Positions 50,767 through 59,612 of a DNA stretch of 64,000 nt are shown in pieces (within the stretch, counting starts at the first letter, position 1; each line of letters opens with the position of its first letter). This DNA is from Oceanospirillum sp048270425 (lineage in GTDB: Bacteria; Pseudomonadota; Gammaproteobacteria; Pseudomonadales; Halomonadaceae): positions 1-64,000 of the forward strand of contig JBLWSY010000010.1 in NCBI GenBank assembly GCA_048270425.1. Reading direction: 5' to 3'. A program made the position numbers and the translations under genes. The notes below the pieces were generated by a model. It worked only from the letters and a program-made list of their open reading frames with translations, did not search any database and had not been told where the DNA came from.

Positions 50767-51924
50767 ATGCGTAATCTGAAATCCTGCATCAATATTGATG
50801 ACCTGGCCCGTCTTGCGGCAAAGAAAGTCCCGACGCCGGTGTATGACTATGTTGAGGGCGGCGCTGATGATGAAGTAACACTGGCCCGAAACTGTTCCGG
50901 TTTTCAGCGTTATCAGATCGTGCCTCAGGCGCTGCAGGATGTCAGCCGTATCGATACCCGGACCCGGATTATGGGCGTGGAAACAGCACAACCTTTTTAT
51001 ATCTCCGCCACTGGCTTCTCCGGCATGATGTGTCCGAAAGATGCGGAGTTAGCCGGTGCGCGAGCCGCCAGCCAATTTGGTGTGCCTTATACCGCCTCTA
51101 CCTTTTCAAACCGTTCGCTGGAACAGATTGCCGGCAGTTGCGATGGTAATAAGTTTTTTCAGGTATATGTGCTGGATGATGAACAGCTGGCATCGGATCT
51201 GAATCGACGCGCGAAGGCTGCTGGCTTTAAAGCTATGGTGCTGACCATTGATACGATTGTGGGTGGCAACCGAGAGCGTGACGCAAGAAGTGGTCTCAGC
51301 ATTCCTCCAACCTTAACTGTGAAATCCACCATTCAATACATGATGCGTCCCAAGTGGCTGATACAGTACATGCTGAGTGATGGTGCCAATATGGGGAATT
51401 TCCCTCAGTTGCCAAAGGTATCTCTGGGGGATTCTCATGCTTTTGTAGAAGCGATGAGTAAACTGTTCAAGAAAAACCTGACCTGGGAAGATGCCCGCAA
51501 TATGGTAGAGCAGTGGGGCGGACCTTTCGCCATTAAAGGTATTATGTCTGCTGCTGATGCGGTTAAAGCTAAAGAGATTGGTGCCAGCGCTGTGATTCTG
51601 TCAAACCATGGTGGTCGTCAGTTGGATGGGACTCCTGCACCTGTTGAGCTGGTGGAAGAGGTGCGTGCAGCTGTTGGTCCTGAGATGGAAATTATTGTTG
51701 ATGGCGGTATCCGCCGCGGTACAGATGTTTTCAAAGCGCTGGCACTGGGTGCGAATGCCTGCAGTCTGGGGCGTGCTTATGTTCGTGGTCTTTCTGCAGG
51801 TGGTGAAGAGGGCGTAACCCGGGCTCTGACGTTGCTGAAAACTGAGTTTGAGCGTTGCATGATTCTGGCCGGGTGCTCTTCTATTGATCAGATTGGGCCA
51901 GAGCATATCCGTAAGGTCAGTTAA
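50767..51924 (+). CDS. FMN-dependent alpha-hydroxy-acid dehydrogenase
   Basis: 385 residues of the lactate oxidase / LldD / glycolate oxidase family. VYDYVEGGADDEVTL, FYISATGFSGMM, FQVYV, the catalytic block ILSNHGGRQLDGTPA (His and Arg), and VDGGIRRGTDVFKALALGA (FMN phosphate site) are present. No N-terminal cytochrome domain. It oxidises an L-2-hydroxy acid to the 2-oxo acid, donating to quinone or oxygen; L-lactate and mandelate-like acids are candidates. It is monocistronic, and its TAA shares bases with the stop of the converging AraC gene. Function alongside the D-lactate dehydrogenase at 62.1 kb is possible. Confidence 0.92.
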   Translation: MRNLKSCINIDDLARLAAKKVPTPVYDYVEGGADDEVTLARNCSGFQRYQIVPQALQDVSRIDTRTRIMGVETAQPFYISATGFSGMMCPKDAELAGARAASQFGVPYTASTFSNRSLEQIAGSCDGNKFFQVYVLDDEQLASDLNRRAKAAGFKAMVLTIDTIVGGNRERDARSGLSIPPTLTVKSTIQYMMRPKWLIQYMLSDGANMGNFPQLPKVSLGDSHAFVEAMSKLFKKNLTWEDARNMVEQWGGPFAIKGIMSAADAVKAKEIGASAVILSNHGGRQLDGTPAPVELVEEVRAAVGPEMEIIVDGGIRRGTDVFKALALGANACSLGRAYVRGLSAGGEEGVTRALTLLKTEFERCMILAGCSSIDQIGPEHIRKVS

Positions 51925-52739
51925 GTTCTGAACTTTTGGCTCAAAAGGCGCCGGGCTTTTCCCGGCGTTGTCCCAAAATGCCTTTTATAGGCTCTTGAAA
52001 GACTGGATGCGTCTGCAAAGCCAGTTTCTTCCGCGATAACAGATAACGACAGACGGGTCGTCATCAGCAGTCTTTTCACTCTCTCAAGGCGTCGTGCCAT
52101 CACATAAGCCTGAGGAGTCATACCAAACTGACGCTGAAACAGGCAGTGGAAGTGGCTGGCGCTCAGGTGAAACAGGTCTGCCAAGTACTGATTGTCCAGG
52201 GGTTGTTGTCGGGCAATATGCTGCTCGATAACCTGATTGAGACGCTCAAGGTCCAGCTTGCGTTTCAGGTCCGGGCTGTGTCGCTGATCACTCTGAATCG
52301 AAGCCTGTTCCCAAAGCTGCATCAGCATTAGCGGGATAAACTGACAATTCAGTTGTTCTGAGCTTAGCCCCGGATTCTGCTTAAGCTTCAGGGCGGTATA
52401 TTCGAGAATAGGCGACGTTTCTGCCGGAAGTGTCGAAAACTCGGCAGCCTGCAGCAAAGTATCCGTCAGTCTGATATTGCTGGATTCTTCCAGAGCTTTG
52501 ATCAGTGGGTCTTCAGGATTGATATCGATGACCAGAAGTTCGCTGTCATCACTTAAGCCGCTGAACAGATGCCCTTTATGTTCCGGTACGATTGCGTAAC
52601 GGCCATTTTTCAGATGGCTGCCTCCTTCAGAAAACTCACACGCCATCTCCCCGCGCCACCCTATCAGGATCTGCGAAAAATCGTGCAGGTGTTCCCCGCT
52701 TTGTCGTGCAATGAGATTTCGACGAATCTGGCTTTTCAT
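51921..52739 (-). CDS. AraC family transcriptional regulator
   Basis: 272 residues from the ATG at 52739. An upstream in-frame ATG at 52898 would add 53 Arg/Ser-rich residues encoded partly by a direct repeat and is unlikely. The N-terminal cupin-like ligand domain (HDFSQILIGWRGEMACEF) is followed by two helix-turn-helices at about 170-265 (YLADLFHLSASHFHCLFQRQFGMTPQAYV and LSLSVIAEETGFADASSLSRAYKRHFGTTP). Probable target: the divergent ornithine cyclodeaminase-type gene or the convergent hydroxyacid dehydrogenase. The stop overlaps that of the converging gene in TTAA. The ribosome site is weak. Confidence 0.88.
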   Translation of the reverse strand: MKSQIRRNLIARQSGEHLHDFSQILIGWRGEMACEFSEGGSHLKNGRYAIVPEHKGHLFSGLSDDSELLVIDINPEDPLIKALEESSNIRLTDTLLQAAEFSTLPAETSPILEYTALKLKQNPGLSSEQLNCQFIPLMLMQLWEQASIQSDQRHSPDLKRKLDLERLNQVIEQHIARQQPLDNQYLADLFHLSASHFHCLFQRQFGMTPQAYVMARRLERVKRLLMTTRLSLSVIAEETGFADASSLSRAYKRHFGTTPGKARRLLSQKFRT

Positions 52740-52750
52740 CTCTGAGCTAT

Positions 52751-52791
52751 TCTGCCTCCGGGAACTATGGGTCTGCCTCTGGGAGCTATCG
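52751..52791 (+). repeat. 20-21-bp direct duplication upstream of the AraC gene
   Basis: TCTGCCTCCGGGAACTATGG (52751) is followed at 52772 by TCTGCCTCTGGGAGCTATCG, 16-17 identities in 20. It lies 10-50 bases upstream of the AraC start and between the divergent genes, so it could be a pair of regulator half-sites. Confidence 0.7.
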
Positions 52792-53000
52792 TGCCTGTCC
52801 TGATATCGTCTTGTCGGGAATCTATAGCGATTAGGCTGCCTGAATGGGCTTTTCGCTTTTGTGTACAGGTTCTGAATCCGAAAATAAAACGATAACAAGG
52901 GAAAGTGCGGAGTTTGGGTCTAAAACAACAGACTCTCGGTCAAAAACGCTCCGCTGATGTTGCTAGCATAGACGAAAGACCAGCAATAAGAGATTTTGCT

Positions 53001-53966
53001 ATGCAACTCAATGCCGAAGATGTACGTCGTTTACTTCCCTGGGATCGTTTGATCGCAGTGCTGAACGATATCTTTATTCAGGATGTATGCGCGCCTGTTC
53101 GTCATCATCACTTTATGGATATTCCGGGCGAACCTGAAGCGACCCTGCTTTTAATGCCCGCCTGGATTCCGGGTAAATATCTGGGTGTTAAGCAGGTAAA
53201 CGTTTTTCCCGGTAATAGCGCCCGAAATATGCCGGGGCTCACCAGTCATTACACTCTGAGTAATGGTCTGACCGGTGAAAGTCTGGCTTTGCTGGATGGA
53301 AACAGCATTACCGCCCTTCGTACTGCTGCCGCTTCTGCTTTAGCGTCCAAATACCTCTCCCGTGAAGATACCAAAACCCTGCTGATGGTTGGTGCCGGCC
53401 GAATGGGGCGTCATCTGATTCCGGCGCACATGAGTGTTCGTCAGATTGAAACTGTTTGGGTTTGGGATCGCCATGAAGCCGCTTCCGTATCGCTTGTTGA
53501 AGAGCTTGTCGCTCAGGGCATTGATGCCCGGGTTTGCGCTGCAGATCAGCTGGAAAATGTTGCCCGTCAGATGGACCTGATCAGTTGTGCCACTCTGGCG
53601 ACAGAACCGCTTATTAAAGGCGATTGGCTTAAACCGGGTGCTCACCTCGATCTTGTCGGAAGCTTCACGCCAACTATGCGGGAAACGGATAACGCGGCGA
53701 TGCAAAAGGCTGAGATTTTTGTTGATACCCGTGCCGGTGGTTTATCTGAAACCGGTGATCTGATCATACCTATTCGTGAAGGTGCTATCACAGCTGAGGA
53801 TATTCATGCGGAATTCTCTGAGTTGTGTTCCGGCACTCATAAGGGGCGTGCCGCTCTGAATGATCCAGAGCAGGCGATCACGCTGTTCAAATCGGTCGGG
53901 GATTCGCGGGAAGACCTGGCAGCAGCGATTCTCGCTTATGAATCCAGTCTGGAATCACAAGGGTAG
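53001..53966 (+). CDS. Ornithine cyclodeaminase / mu-crystallin family imine reductase
   Basis: 321 residues from the ATG at 53001; a start at 52905 would add 32 non-conserved residues. The Rossmann motif VGAGRMGRHL lies at about 130; KYLGVKQVNVFPGNS holds the substrate-contact Lys, and LLDGNSITALRTAAASALA and GAHLDLVGSF are family signatures. Members include ornithine cyclodeaminase, ketimine and pyrroline-2-carboxylate reductases, and iminosuccinate reductase. Next to an NhaC antiporter and a D-amino-acid dehydrogenase, a role reducing the imine made by that dehydrogenase, giving D-to-L inversion, is my inference. A terminator follows, so it is a separate unit. Confidence 0.88.
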   Translation: MQLNAEDVRRLLPWDRLIAVLNDIFIQDVCAPVRHHHFMDIPGEPEATLLLMPAWIPGKYLGVKQVNVFPGNSARNMPGLTSHYTLSNGLTGESLALLDGNSITALRTAAASALASKYLSREDTKTLLMVGAGRMGRHLIPAHMSVRQIETVWVWDRHEAASVSLVEELVAQGIDARVCAADQLENVARQMDLISCATLATEPLIKGDWLKPGAHLDLVGSFTPTMRETDNAAMQKAEIFVDTRAGGLSETGDLIIPIREGAITAEDIHAEFSELCSGTHKGRAALNDPEQAITLFKSVGDSREDLAAAILAYESSLESQG

Positions 53967-53974
53967 TTGCCCTT

Positions 53975-53999
53975 AGGGGCAGGGATTGCCCCTTTTTTT
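53975..53999 (+). terminator. Terminator behind the cyclodeaminase-like gene
   Basis: Stem AGGGGCA (53975-53981) with TGCCCCT (53987-53993), loop of five, then a T-run to 53999. Confidence 0.92.
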
Positions 54000-54110
54000 A
54001 TGAGCTCGCCCGGCCATTAATGGCGATGTTCATCCATTTCGAAGCAAAGCTATAACGAACCCGTTTTATCCAAGATGAATAATAAGGACGCAAAGTCCAG
54101 GAGTTCAAAG

Positions 54111-55574
54111 ATGCATAACAATAATGAAGCCAGAATACCCATGCCGAGTGTGGCGGTAGCACTTATCCCTATTGTGCTGACGATTGCGCTATTGGGCGTT
54201 CAGATTTTTTACTACGATGACTTTACACCGCACATCGCTCTGGCGATCGGTTTTGCCATTACCTCAATCGTGGGTTGGGCGCAGGGTTATCGCTGGAAAG
54301 ATATCGAAGCCGGTGCTTTCCACGTTTTACACGTGGCGATGCCTTCAATTGCGACCCTGATTGTTGTTGGCATGCTGTTAAGTACCTGGATTGCCAGTGG
54401 TACTGTACCCACCCTGATCTACTACGGACTTGAGCTGATCAATCCTGCCTGGTTCCTGGCTGCTACGATGCTGCTTTGTTCGGTCGTTTCTCTGTCTATC
54501 GGTTCCAGCTGGACAACCGTGGGGACGGTAGGTCTGGCTCTGATCGGTATCGGTACGGCTTTTGATGTGCCTGTATACTGGACCGCTGGTGCCGTGGTTT
54601 CCGGTTCTTTCTTCGGTGACAAAATCTCGCCTCTGTCCGATACCACCAATCTGGCCGCAGCGGTAACTGAAACTAACGTGTTCAGCCATATCAGGAATAT
54701 GATGCCGACCACGATTCCGGCAATGCTGATCGCTTTTGTCATCTATCTGCTGGCAGGTGGTGATGTTGCTCAGTCTGCTCAGCTGGAACAGATTGAAACT
54801 TTTAAGGCGGGTCTGGCTAATAATTTTGATCTGGGCTTTCTGCCTCTGTTGCCTCTTATCGTTGTAATGGGCCTGGCATTTTTCAAAACATCGCCAATTC
54901 CGGCTCTGTTTATCGGCTTTGTGCTGGGTGCCTGTGTGGCCTGGTTTAACTACGGTTACAACCTGAACGAAATTCTGACGTTTGCGCACAGCGGTTTTAA
55001 AATTGAAGCGGGTACTCCTGCTCTGAACAGCCTGTTGAACCGTGGTGGTGTTTCGTCCATGACCTGGGTTGTTACTCTTATGATGTTTGCGCTGGCCTTT
55101 GGCGGTGCGCTGGAGCGTACACGCTGTCTGGAAGCGGTTGTTGCAAAAATCACCAGCCTGACAAAAGGTTTCAAAGGACTTCAAACCAACGCCATTCTGA
55201 CATCTGTGACCACCAATGCGGTTTCCGGTGACGTGTATCTTTCTATTGCGCTGCCGGGTCGTATGTATGGTCCTGAATATGATCGTCTGGGATACAGCCG
55301 TCTTAACCTGTCCCGTGCCATTGAAGAGGGCGGTACTCTGGTATCACCGCTGATCCCATGGAATGCTGGTGGTGCCTTTGTAATGGGTACTCTGGGTCTG
55401 ACCGTGGTGAGCGGTGATTACAGTGCCCTGCTTTATGCGCCTCTGGCCTTTGCTTGCTGGTTGTCTCCGGTTATCGGAATTCTCTATGCCCAAACCGGTA
55501 TGTTCTCCTTAAAAAGTTCGCCGGCTGATCAGGTCGCTAACCGTTCAGCGGCCGCAGAGACTGAGAGCGCTTAA
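54111..55574 (+). CDS. nhaC: NhaC family Na+/H+ antiporter
   Basis: 487 residues from the ATG at 54111, which has CAGGAG 7 bases upstream; the ATG at 54075 lacks one. About eleven to twelve membrane helices. Conserved NhaC blocks are visible: SIGSSWTTVGTVGLALIGIG, VVSGSFFGDKISPLSDTTNLA, and near the C-terminus a segment with EEGGTLVSPLIPWNAGG. NhaC-type carriers exchange sodium for protons, and some exchange organic acids. Its tight link to the following dehydrogenase (2 bases apart) suggests transport of the substrate or removal of sodium co-imported with it. Confidence 0.93.
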   Translation: MHNNNEARIPMPSVAVALIPIVLTIALLGVQIFYYDDFTPHIALAIGFAITSIVGWAQGYRWKDIEAGAFHVLHVAMPSIATLIVVGMLLSTWIASGTVPTLIYYGLELINPAWFLAATMLLCSVVSLSIGSSWTTVGTVGLALIGIGTAFDVPVYWTAGAVVSGSFFGDKISPLSDTTNLAAAVTETNVFSHIRNMMPTTIPAMLIAFVIYLLAGGDVAQSAQLEQIETFKAGLANNFDLGFLPLLPLIVVMGLAFFKTSPIPALFIGFVLGACVAWFNYGYNLNEILTFAHSGFKIEAGTPALNSLLNRGGVSSMTWVVTLMMFALAFGGALERTRCLEAVVAKITSLTKGFKGLQTNAILTSVTTNAVSGDVYLSIALPGRMYGPEYDRLGYSRLNLSRAIEEGGTLVSPLIPWNAGGAFVMGTLGLTVVSGDYSALLYAPLAFACWLSPVIGILYAQTGMFSLKSSPADQVANRSAAAETESA

Positions 55575-55576
55575 CC

Positions 55577-56857
55577 ATGTTTGCGTCTGAATCCGCTCCT
55601 ATGGAAAAGCCATCTTTGGTGGTCATTGGTGCTGGTGTTATTGGCCTGTGTTCTGCGCTTCAGGCGCAACGACAGGGTTACCAGGTTACTCTGGTCGACA
55701 GGGAGGCCCCCGGAAAGGGGGCTTCTTTCGGTAATGCCGGGTATATCGCTACGGAACTGGTTGATCCGTTATCCACTCCGGCGGTTCTCAGAAAAGCACC
55801 GTCCATGTTACTCAACCCCAAAGGTCCGCTGTGTTTGCCATTGGGCCATTTACCCAAGCTGGTACCCTGGCTGACCCGGTTTGTAAAAGCAGCAGCACCC
55901 GCCCAGGTTGCCCATGCACATCAGGCCCTGATGAGTCTGAATCGTGAAGCGGTACCGGCCTGGCGTCGTTCTCTGGCCGATATCGGTGAAGAGGATCAGT
56001 TGGTCGCTGAAGGTTACTTACTGGTGTGGGAGTCCACCGATAAATTGCAGGAAGCAAAAGACCATGCTGCCTATATGGCTGATTGCGGTATTCCCTGCGA
56101 ACTGGTCCAGGGGGAACGGCTGGCGGAGTTAGAGCCGGAAATGTCTCAGGTGTTAAGCCATGCGCTTTTCTATCCGGAGGCTTGTCGGGTTAAAGAACCT
56201 TATCAGCTGAGCCTGAAGTTGCTGGCAGCGTTTAAAAACCGTGGTGGCCGCCATCTGCAGATCGGTGTAGGTGAGGTTAAACCTCAGGGCGAGCAGTATG
56301 TTGAGGTCTTTTCCTCTGAGGGAGAGCACATCATAACCTGTAACAAAGCGATCATATCTGCCGGGGCCTGGAGTAAAAGCCTGCTGGCTCAATTGGGGCT
56401 GGATGTGCCTTTAGAAGCCGAGCGCGGATACCATATTACTGCTCCGGGCCAGGCTTACCGAATTAAGCACACCATAGGCTCGGCAGAGCGGAAGTTTGTA
56501 TTAAGTCCGCTGGACTCAGGCCTGAGAGCGGTGGGTATGACAGAGTTAGGAGGCCTGAAAAAAGGCCCTAATGACCAGCGCTTTGAGGTGCTTAAACATC
56601 ATACTCAAAAGCTGCTGCCGGGACTGACACAGGACAGAGGGATCTGTTTTGAGAACTGGATGGGGCACCGGCCAACCTTGCCGGACTCTTTGCCGGTGAT
56701 CGATTGTCACCCGAGTTATCCGCAGGTTTGTTTTGCCTTTGGTAATCAGCACCTGGGGTTAACGCAGGCTGCGGCAACAGCAGAGCTTGTGGTGGCCACA
56801 ATGACCCAAAGTGAAAGCTTTATGAGTCGGGAGGCTTTTAAGGTGAACCGATTCTGA
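55577..56857 (+). CDS. FAD-dependent D-amino-acid dehydrogenase (second DadA-like protein)
   Basis: 426 residues. VVIGAGVIGLCSAL is the FAD-binding GxGxxG, then VDREAPGKGASFGNAGYI; C-terminal ENWMGHRPTLPDSLPVID and FAFGNQHLGLTQAAATAELV match DadA-like oxidoreductases. It differs from the dadA at 24.5 kb and belongs to another subgroup, often paired with NhaC. It probably oxidises a D-amino acid or hydroxyproline-type imino acid; the reductase at 53 kb would act on the product. Start ATG at 55577, two bases after the nhaC stop. Two terminators follow. Confidence 0.9.
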   Translation: MFASESAPMEKPSLVVIGAGVIGLCSALQAQRQGYQVTLVDREAPGKGASFGNAGYIATELVDPLSTPAVLRKAPSMLLNPKGPLCLPLGHLPKLVPWLTRFVKAAAPAQVAHAHQALMSLNREAVPAWRRSLADIGEEDQLVAEGYLLVWESTDKLQEAKDHAAYMADCGIPCELVQGERLAELEPEMSQVLSHALFYPEACRVKEPYQLSLKLLAAFKNRGGRHLQIGVGEVKPQGEQYVEVFSSEGEHIITCNKAIISAGAWSKSLLAQLGLDVPLEAERGYHITAPGQAYRIKHTIGSAERKFVLSPLDSGLRAVGMTELGGLKKGPNDQRFEVLKHHTQKLLPGLTQDRGICFENWMGHRPTLPDSLPVIDCHPSYPQVCFAFGNQHLGLTQAAATAELVVATMTQSESFMSREAFKVNRF

Positions 56858-56884
56858 GGTCGGTCACTTGCCTTTCATCATTTA

Positions 56885-56940
56885 TTGCTACTGTGCAGGT
56901 AGCAGTTTTTTGCCGGATCTGCCAACGTCCGGCTTTTTTG
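56885..56940 (+). terminator. Tandem terminators behind the dehydrogenase
   Basis: First stem TTGCTAC / GTAGCAG (56885-56906) with T6; second stem GCCGGA (56912-56917) with TCCGGC (56928-56933) and T6. The remaining 240 bases to the next gene hold no supported gene. Confidence 0.88.
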
Positions 56941-57182
56941 TGTCTGAATTTTATGTCCGGGTCTGAGTTTTGGGTGATTCGCCTTGACCTGATGCTGCTT
57001 CGTGTTGCGATAGCGACCGTTCGTGCGCCCGGCTTTCACTGTATAAAGTGGTGGTTTTGCTGTTATTCTGTCCGCGATGCTGGACGGTATGCTCTGACTC
57101 CGGTAAGTTTGTAACATCTTGTTTCTGAGTTATCTAACGCCTTACTTTTAAAGGCTTTCGTGCCTTTCATAACGGACCCACT

Positions 57183-59468
57183 ATGGCGCTGCTTCGTAAA
57201 AACATCTGGACGCTTTTTATTCTGCTTTTCGGTGGTAGTCTGCTTTTTCTGATGACGATCTCCTACTACCGCTGGTTGAGTATTCATGAAAGTTATCGCC
57301 TGAAGCAGGAAAACCTTGTCGATCTTGTCAGCAATGCCAGCCATTCGCTGTTTGTGAATCAGGAAATCATTCTGGATGTACTGGGTTCCGAGCTTGTTAA
57401 AGACCCGGATTTTATCGATACGGTGAAAACAAAACCGTTGCTGGACCAGTTGCTGGCGCTTAATCCGGCCATTGTCGGCTTTGGTCTGGCGACTCCCGAG
57501 GGCAGGCTCACTTTTATCAGTTCCAACCTTAATCCCGGTCGTCTGCCCAATTTGCTTAAACAGCAGGCCAGTCGGGATTCTTTTCAGCAGGCGCTGGAAT
57601 CAGATTCCATGGTATTGGGGCGTACCTATTTTATGGAAGCGCTTAACGAATGGGTGATTCCTATTCGTAAGGCTATCCGTGATGACGCGGGCAATGTACT
57701 GGCGGTAATGACCGCTGGACTTCGTATTAAAGGCGCTTCCCGTTTTTTCAGTAATGCAATCCACATGGGGGATTTTAACCGGGTTACGTTATTGCGGGCT
57801 GCCGATCGTTATCCCCAGTATCACTCTTCTGCCGGTGGTGATATGGCGCTGTCCTATGAGCATCCGGTTAAAGCAGAATCCATGCGGCGGGCGATTATGA
57901 GCTTGCTGAAGCGGTCGGGTCAGTCTCTGGCGTCACTTAAAGAGACTGAAAGCATGGTCTCGTTCCAGATTAATACGGCCGACTGGAAAAGTGTTGGTGT
58001 TGCCCGCTTTGATAAGAAATATCAGCTTTGGACTGTTTCTGAGATCCGGTTGAGTAAGGTTTACGATGATTTTCTGGAAAGTTTTCTCTACTACCTGGTC
58101 TTTTTTATTTTGGGGCAGCTGGTGATTTTCCGGTTATTTAAGTTGATCGCTTCGGCGGAAGATCAGCGTCGCAAAGATCTGATTTTTCAGGCAAGCCATG
58201 ACCCGCTTACTCAGTTACCGAATCGCAGTTATCTGTTAATGCATAAAGATGAATGGCTCTGTCAGGAAAACCCGAAAGCCTTCAGCGTTCTTTATGTGGA
58301 TATGGATCACTTTAAAAGTGTTAACGACAGCTTCGGGCATGAGTTTGGTGATGAGGTGCTGAAAGAGTTATCAGCCCGCTTAAGAGAACATACCCCTCCT
58401 GAAGCGACTCTGGTTCGTCAGGGGGGCGATGAGTTTCTGATCTTTATTTATGAAACCGACGATCAGGCATTATTAAGTCTTTCCCGTGGGATTATTTCAG
58501 CCCTATCGCGGCCCTATCAGGTGGAAGGCATCAACTTTACGCTGGGTGCGAGTATCGGTATTGCCAAGCACCCGCTGCACGGTGCTGATCTGGACAGCCT
58601 GCTTCGCGCTTCGGATATCGCCATGTATGAGGCCAAAAAACACAAAAACAGTGTTCGGGTCTTTGCTGATGATATGCAAACGGATTATTTGCATAAGCTG
58701 GTGGTTGAGCAGCAGCTGCGTAACGGTCTGGATAAGGGTGAATTCTTTATGGTCTATCAGCCTCAAATTGACCAGGCAGGCGGGTTGTATGGTGTTGAAG
58801 CCCTTATCCGCTGGCAAAATGAAGAGCTGGGTTTTGTTCCTCCCGACCAGTTTATTTCTATTGCAGAAGCATCCGGGCTGATGCCGAGACTGGGTGAATT
58901 TGTGCTGCGACGCTCGCTGAGTGACATGAGGCAGGTTCAGCTGGAGGCGGGCCGTGAGTTTCATGTGTCGATTAACGTCTCTGTGCGTCAGTTTATGCAG
59001 GCTAACTTTATGGCCCTGCTGCTGGATGCGATAGAAGTTTCCGGTCTGAGTAAAATCTTTATCTCGCTGGAGATTACTGAAAGTCTCTTTATTGAAGACC
59101 TGGATTACATTCTGCCGCTGCTGCAGCAGATTCATGATATGGGGATTCAGATCTCTATGGATGACTTTGGAACTGGTTACTCCTCACTGAGTATGCTGCG
59201 GGCACTGCCGGTGGATGAGCTGAAGATTGATAAAAGTTTTGTTGATAATATTCTGAACGATGATGCAGCGCGTAAGATGATTCAGAACATTATAGCCATT
59301 GGTAAAAACTATGAGATGGCCGTGTTGGCAGAAGGGGTGGAAACCCGCGAGCAGGCGGATCTGTTATCCCGTTTTGGCTGTGATCGTTTTCAGGGTTATC
59401 TCTACGCCAGGCCCATGAAAGCGGAAGATCTGGTTACCTTTCTGTCCGACTATTCGAAAGGGGCTTAA
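57183..59468 (+). CDS. Membrane-bound GGDEF-EAL protein with periplasmic sensor
   Basis: 761 residues. Membrane helices at about 9-26 and 299-320 flank a periplasmic Cache-like sensor (LNPAIVGFGLATPEGRLTFISS, WVIPIRKAIRDDAGNVLAVMTAGL). GGDEF domain at about 340-500 with an intact signature (RQGGDEF) and DPLTQLPNRSYL. EAL domain at about 520-755 with EALIRW, NVSVRQ, EITES, DDFGTGYSS, KIDKSF and AEGVET all present. Both synthesis and breakdown of c-di-GMP are possible on paper; in such hybrids one activity usually dominates. It is monocistronic. No membrane receptor partner lies nearby. Confidence 0.95.
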   Translation: MALLRKNIWTLFILLFGGSLLFLMTISYYRWLSIHESYRLKQENLVDLVSNASHSLFVNQEIILDVLGSELVKDPDFIDTVKTKPLLDQLLALNPAIVGFGLATPEGRLTFISSNLNPGRLPNLLKQQASRDSFQQALESDSMVLGRTYFMEALNEWVIPIRKAIRDDAGNVLAVMTAGLRIKGASRFFSNAIHMGDFNRVTLLRAADRYPQYHSSAGGDMALSYEHPVKAESMRRAIMSLLKRSGQSLASLKETESMVSFQINTADWKSVGVARFDKKYQLWTVSEIRLSKVYDDFLESFLYYLVFFILGQLVIFRLFKLIASAEDQRRKDLIFQASHDPLTQLPNRSYLLMHKDEWLCQENPKAFSVLYVDMDHFKSVNDSFGHEFGDEVLKELSARLREHTPPEATLVRQGGDEFLIFIYETDDQALLSLSRGIISALSRPYQVEGINFTLGASIGIAKHPLHGADLDSLLRASDIAMYEAKKHKNSVRVFADDMQTDYLHKLVVEQQLRNGLDKGEFFMVYQPQIDQAGGLYGVEALIRWQNEELGFVPPDQFISIAEASGLMPRLGEFVLRRSLSDMRQVQLEAGREFHVSINVSVRQFMQANFMALLLDAIEVSGLSKIFISLEITESLFIEDLDYILPLLQQIHDMGIQISMDDFGTGYSSLSMLRALPVDELKIDKSFVDNILNDDAARKMIQNIIAIGKNYEMAVLAEGVETREQADLLSRFGCDRFQGYLYARPMKAEDLVTFLSDYSKGA

Positions 59469-59529
59469 CAGTCCCTGACTCCATTAGTCTTTTGGGCTGT
59501 TCACCTTATGACCGATAACCTGACCGTTT

Positions 59530-59579
59530 CCAGTCCAACCCAGTCCAGTCCTGCCCAACCTAACCCAACCCAACCCAGT
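59530..59579 (+). repeat. Pentamer-type simple repeat (CCAAC/CCAGT)
   Basis: About ten consecutive 5-base units of the forms CCAGT, CCAAC, CCTGC and CTAAC fill the space between the two converging genes. It is low complexity and not in a gene. Confidence 0.8.
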
Positions 59580-59612
59580 AAAGACAACTAACCGACTGTT
59601 TAAGGGCGACGA

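Noticed and set aside
51949..51967. Terminator between the hydroxyacid dehydrogenase and AraC genes
   Set aside because: The CGCCGGG/CCCGGCG hairpin lies within the AraC coding end and has no T-run in the plus direction.
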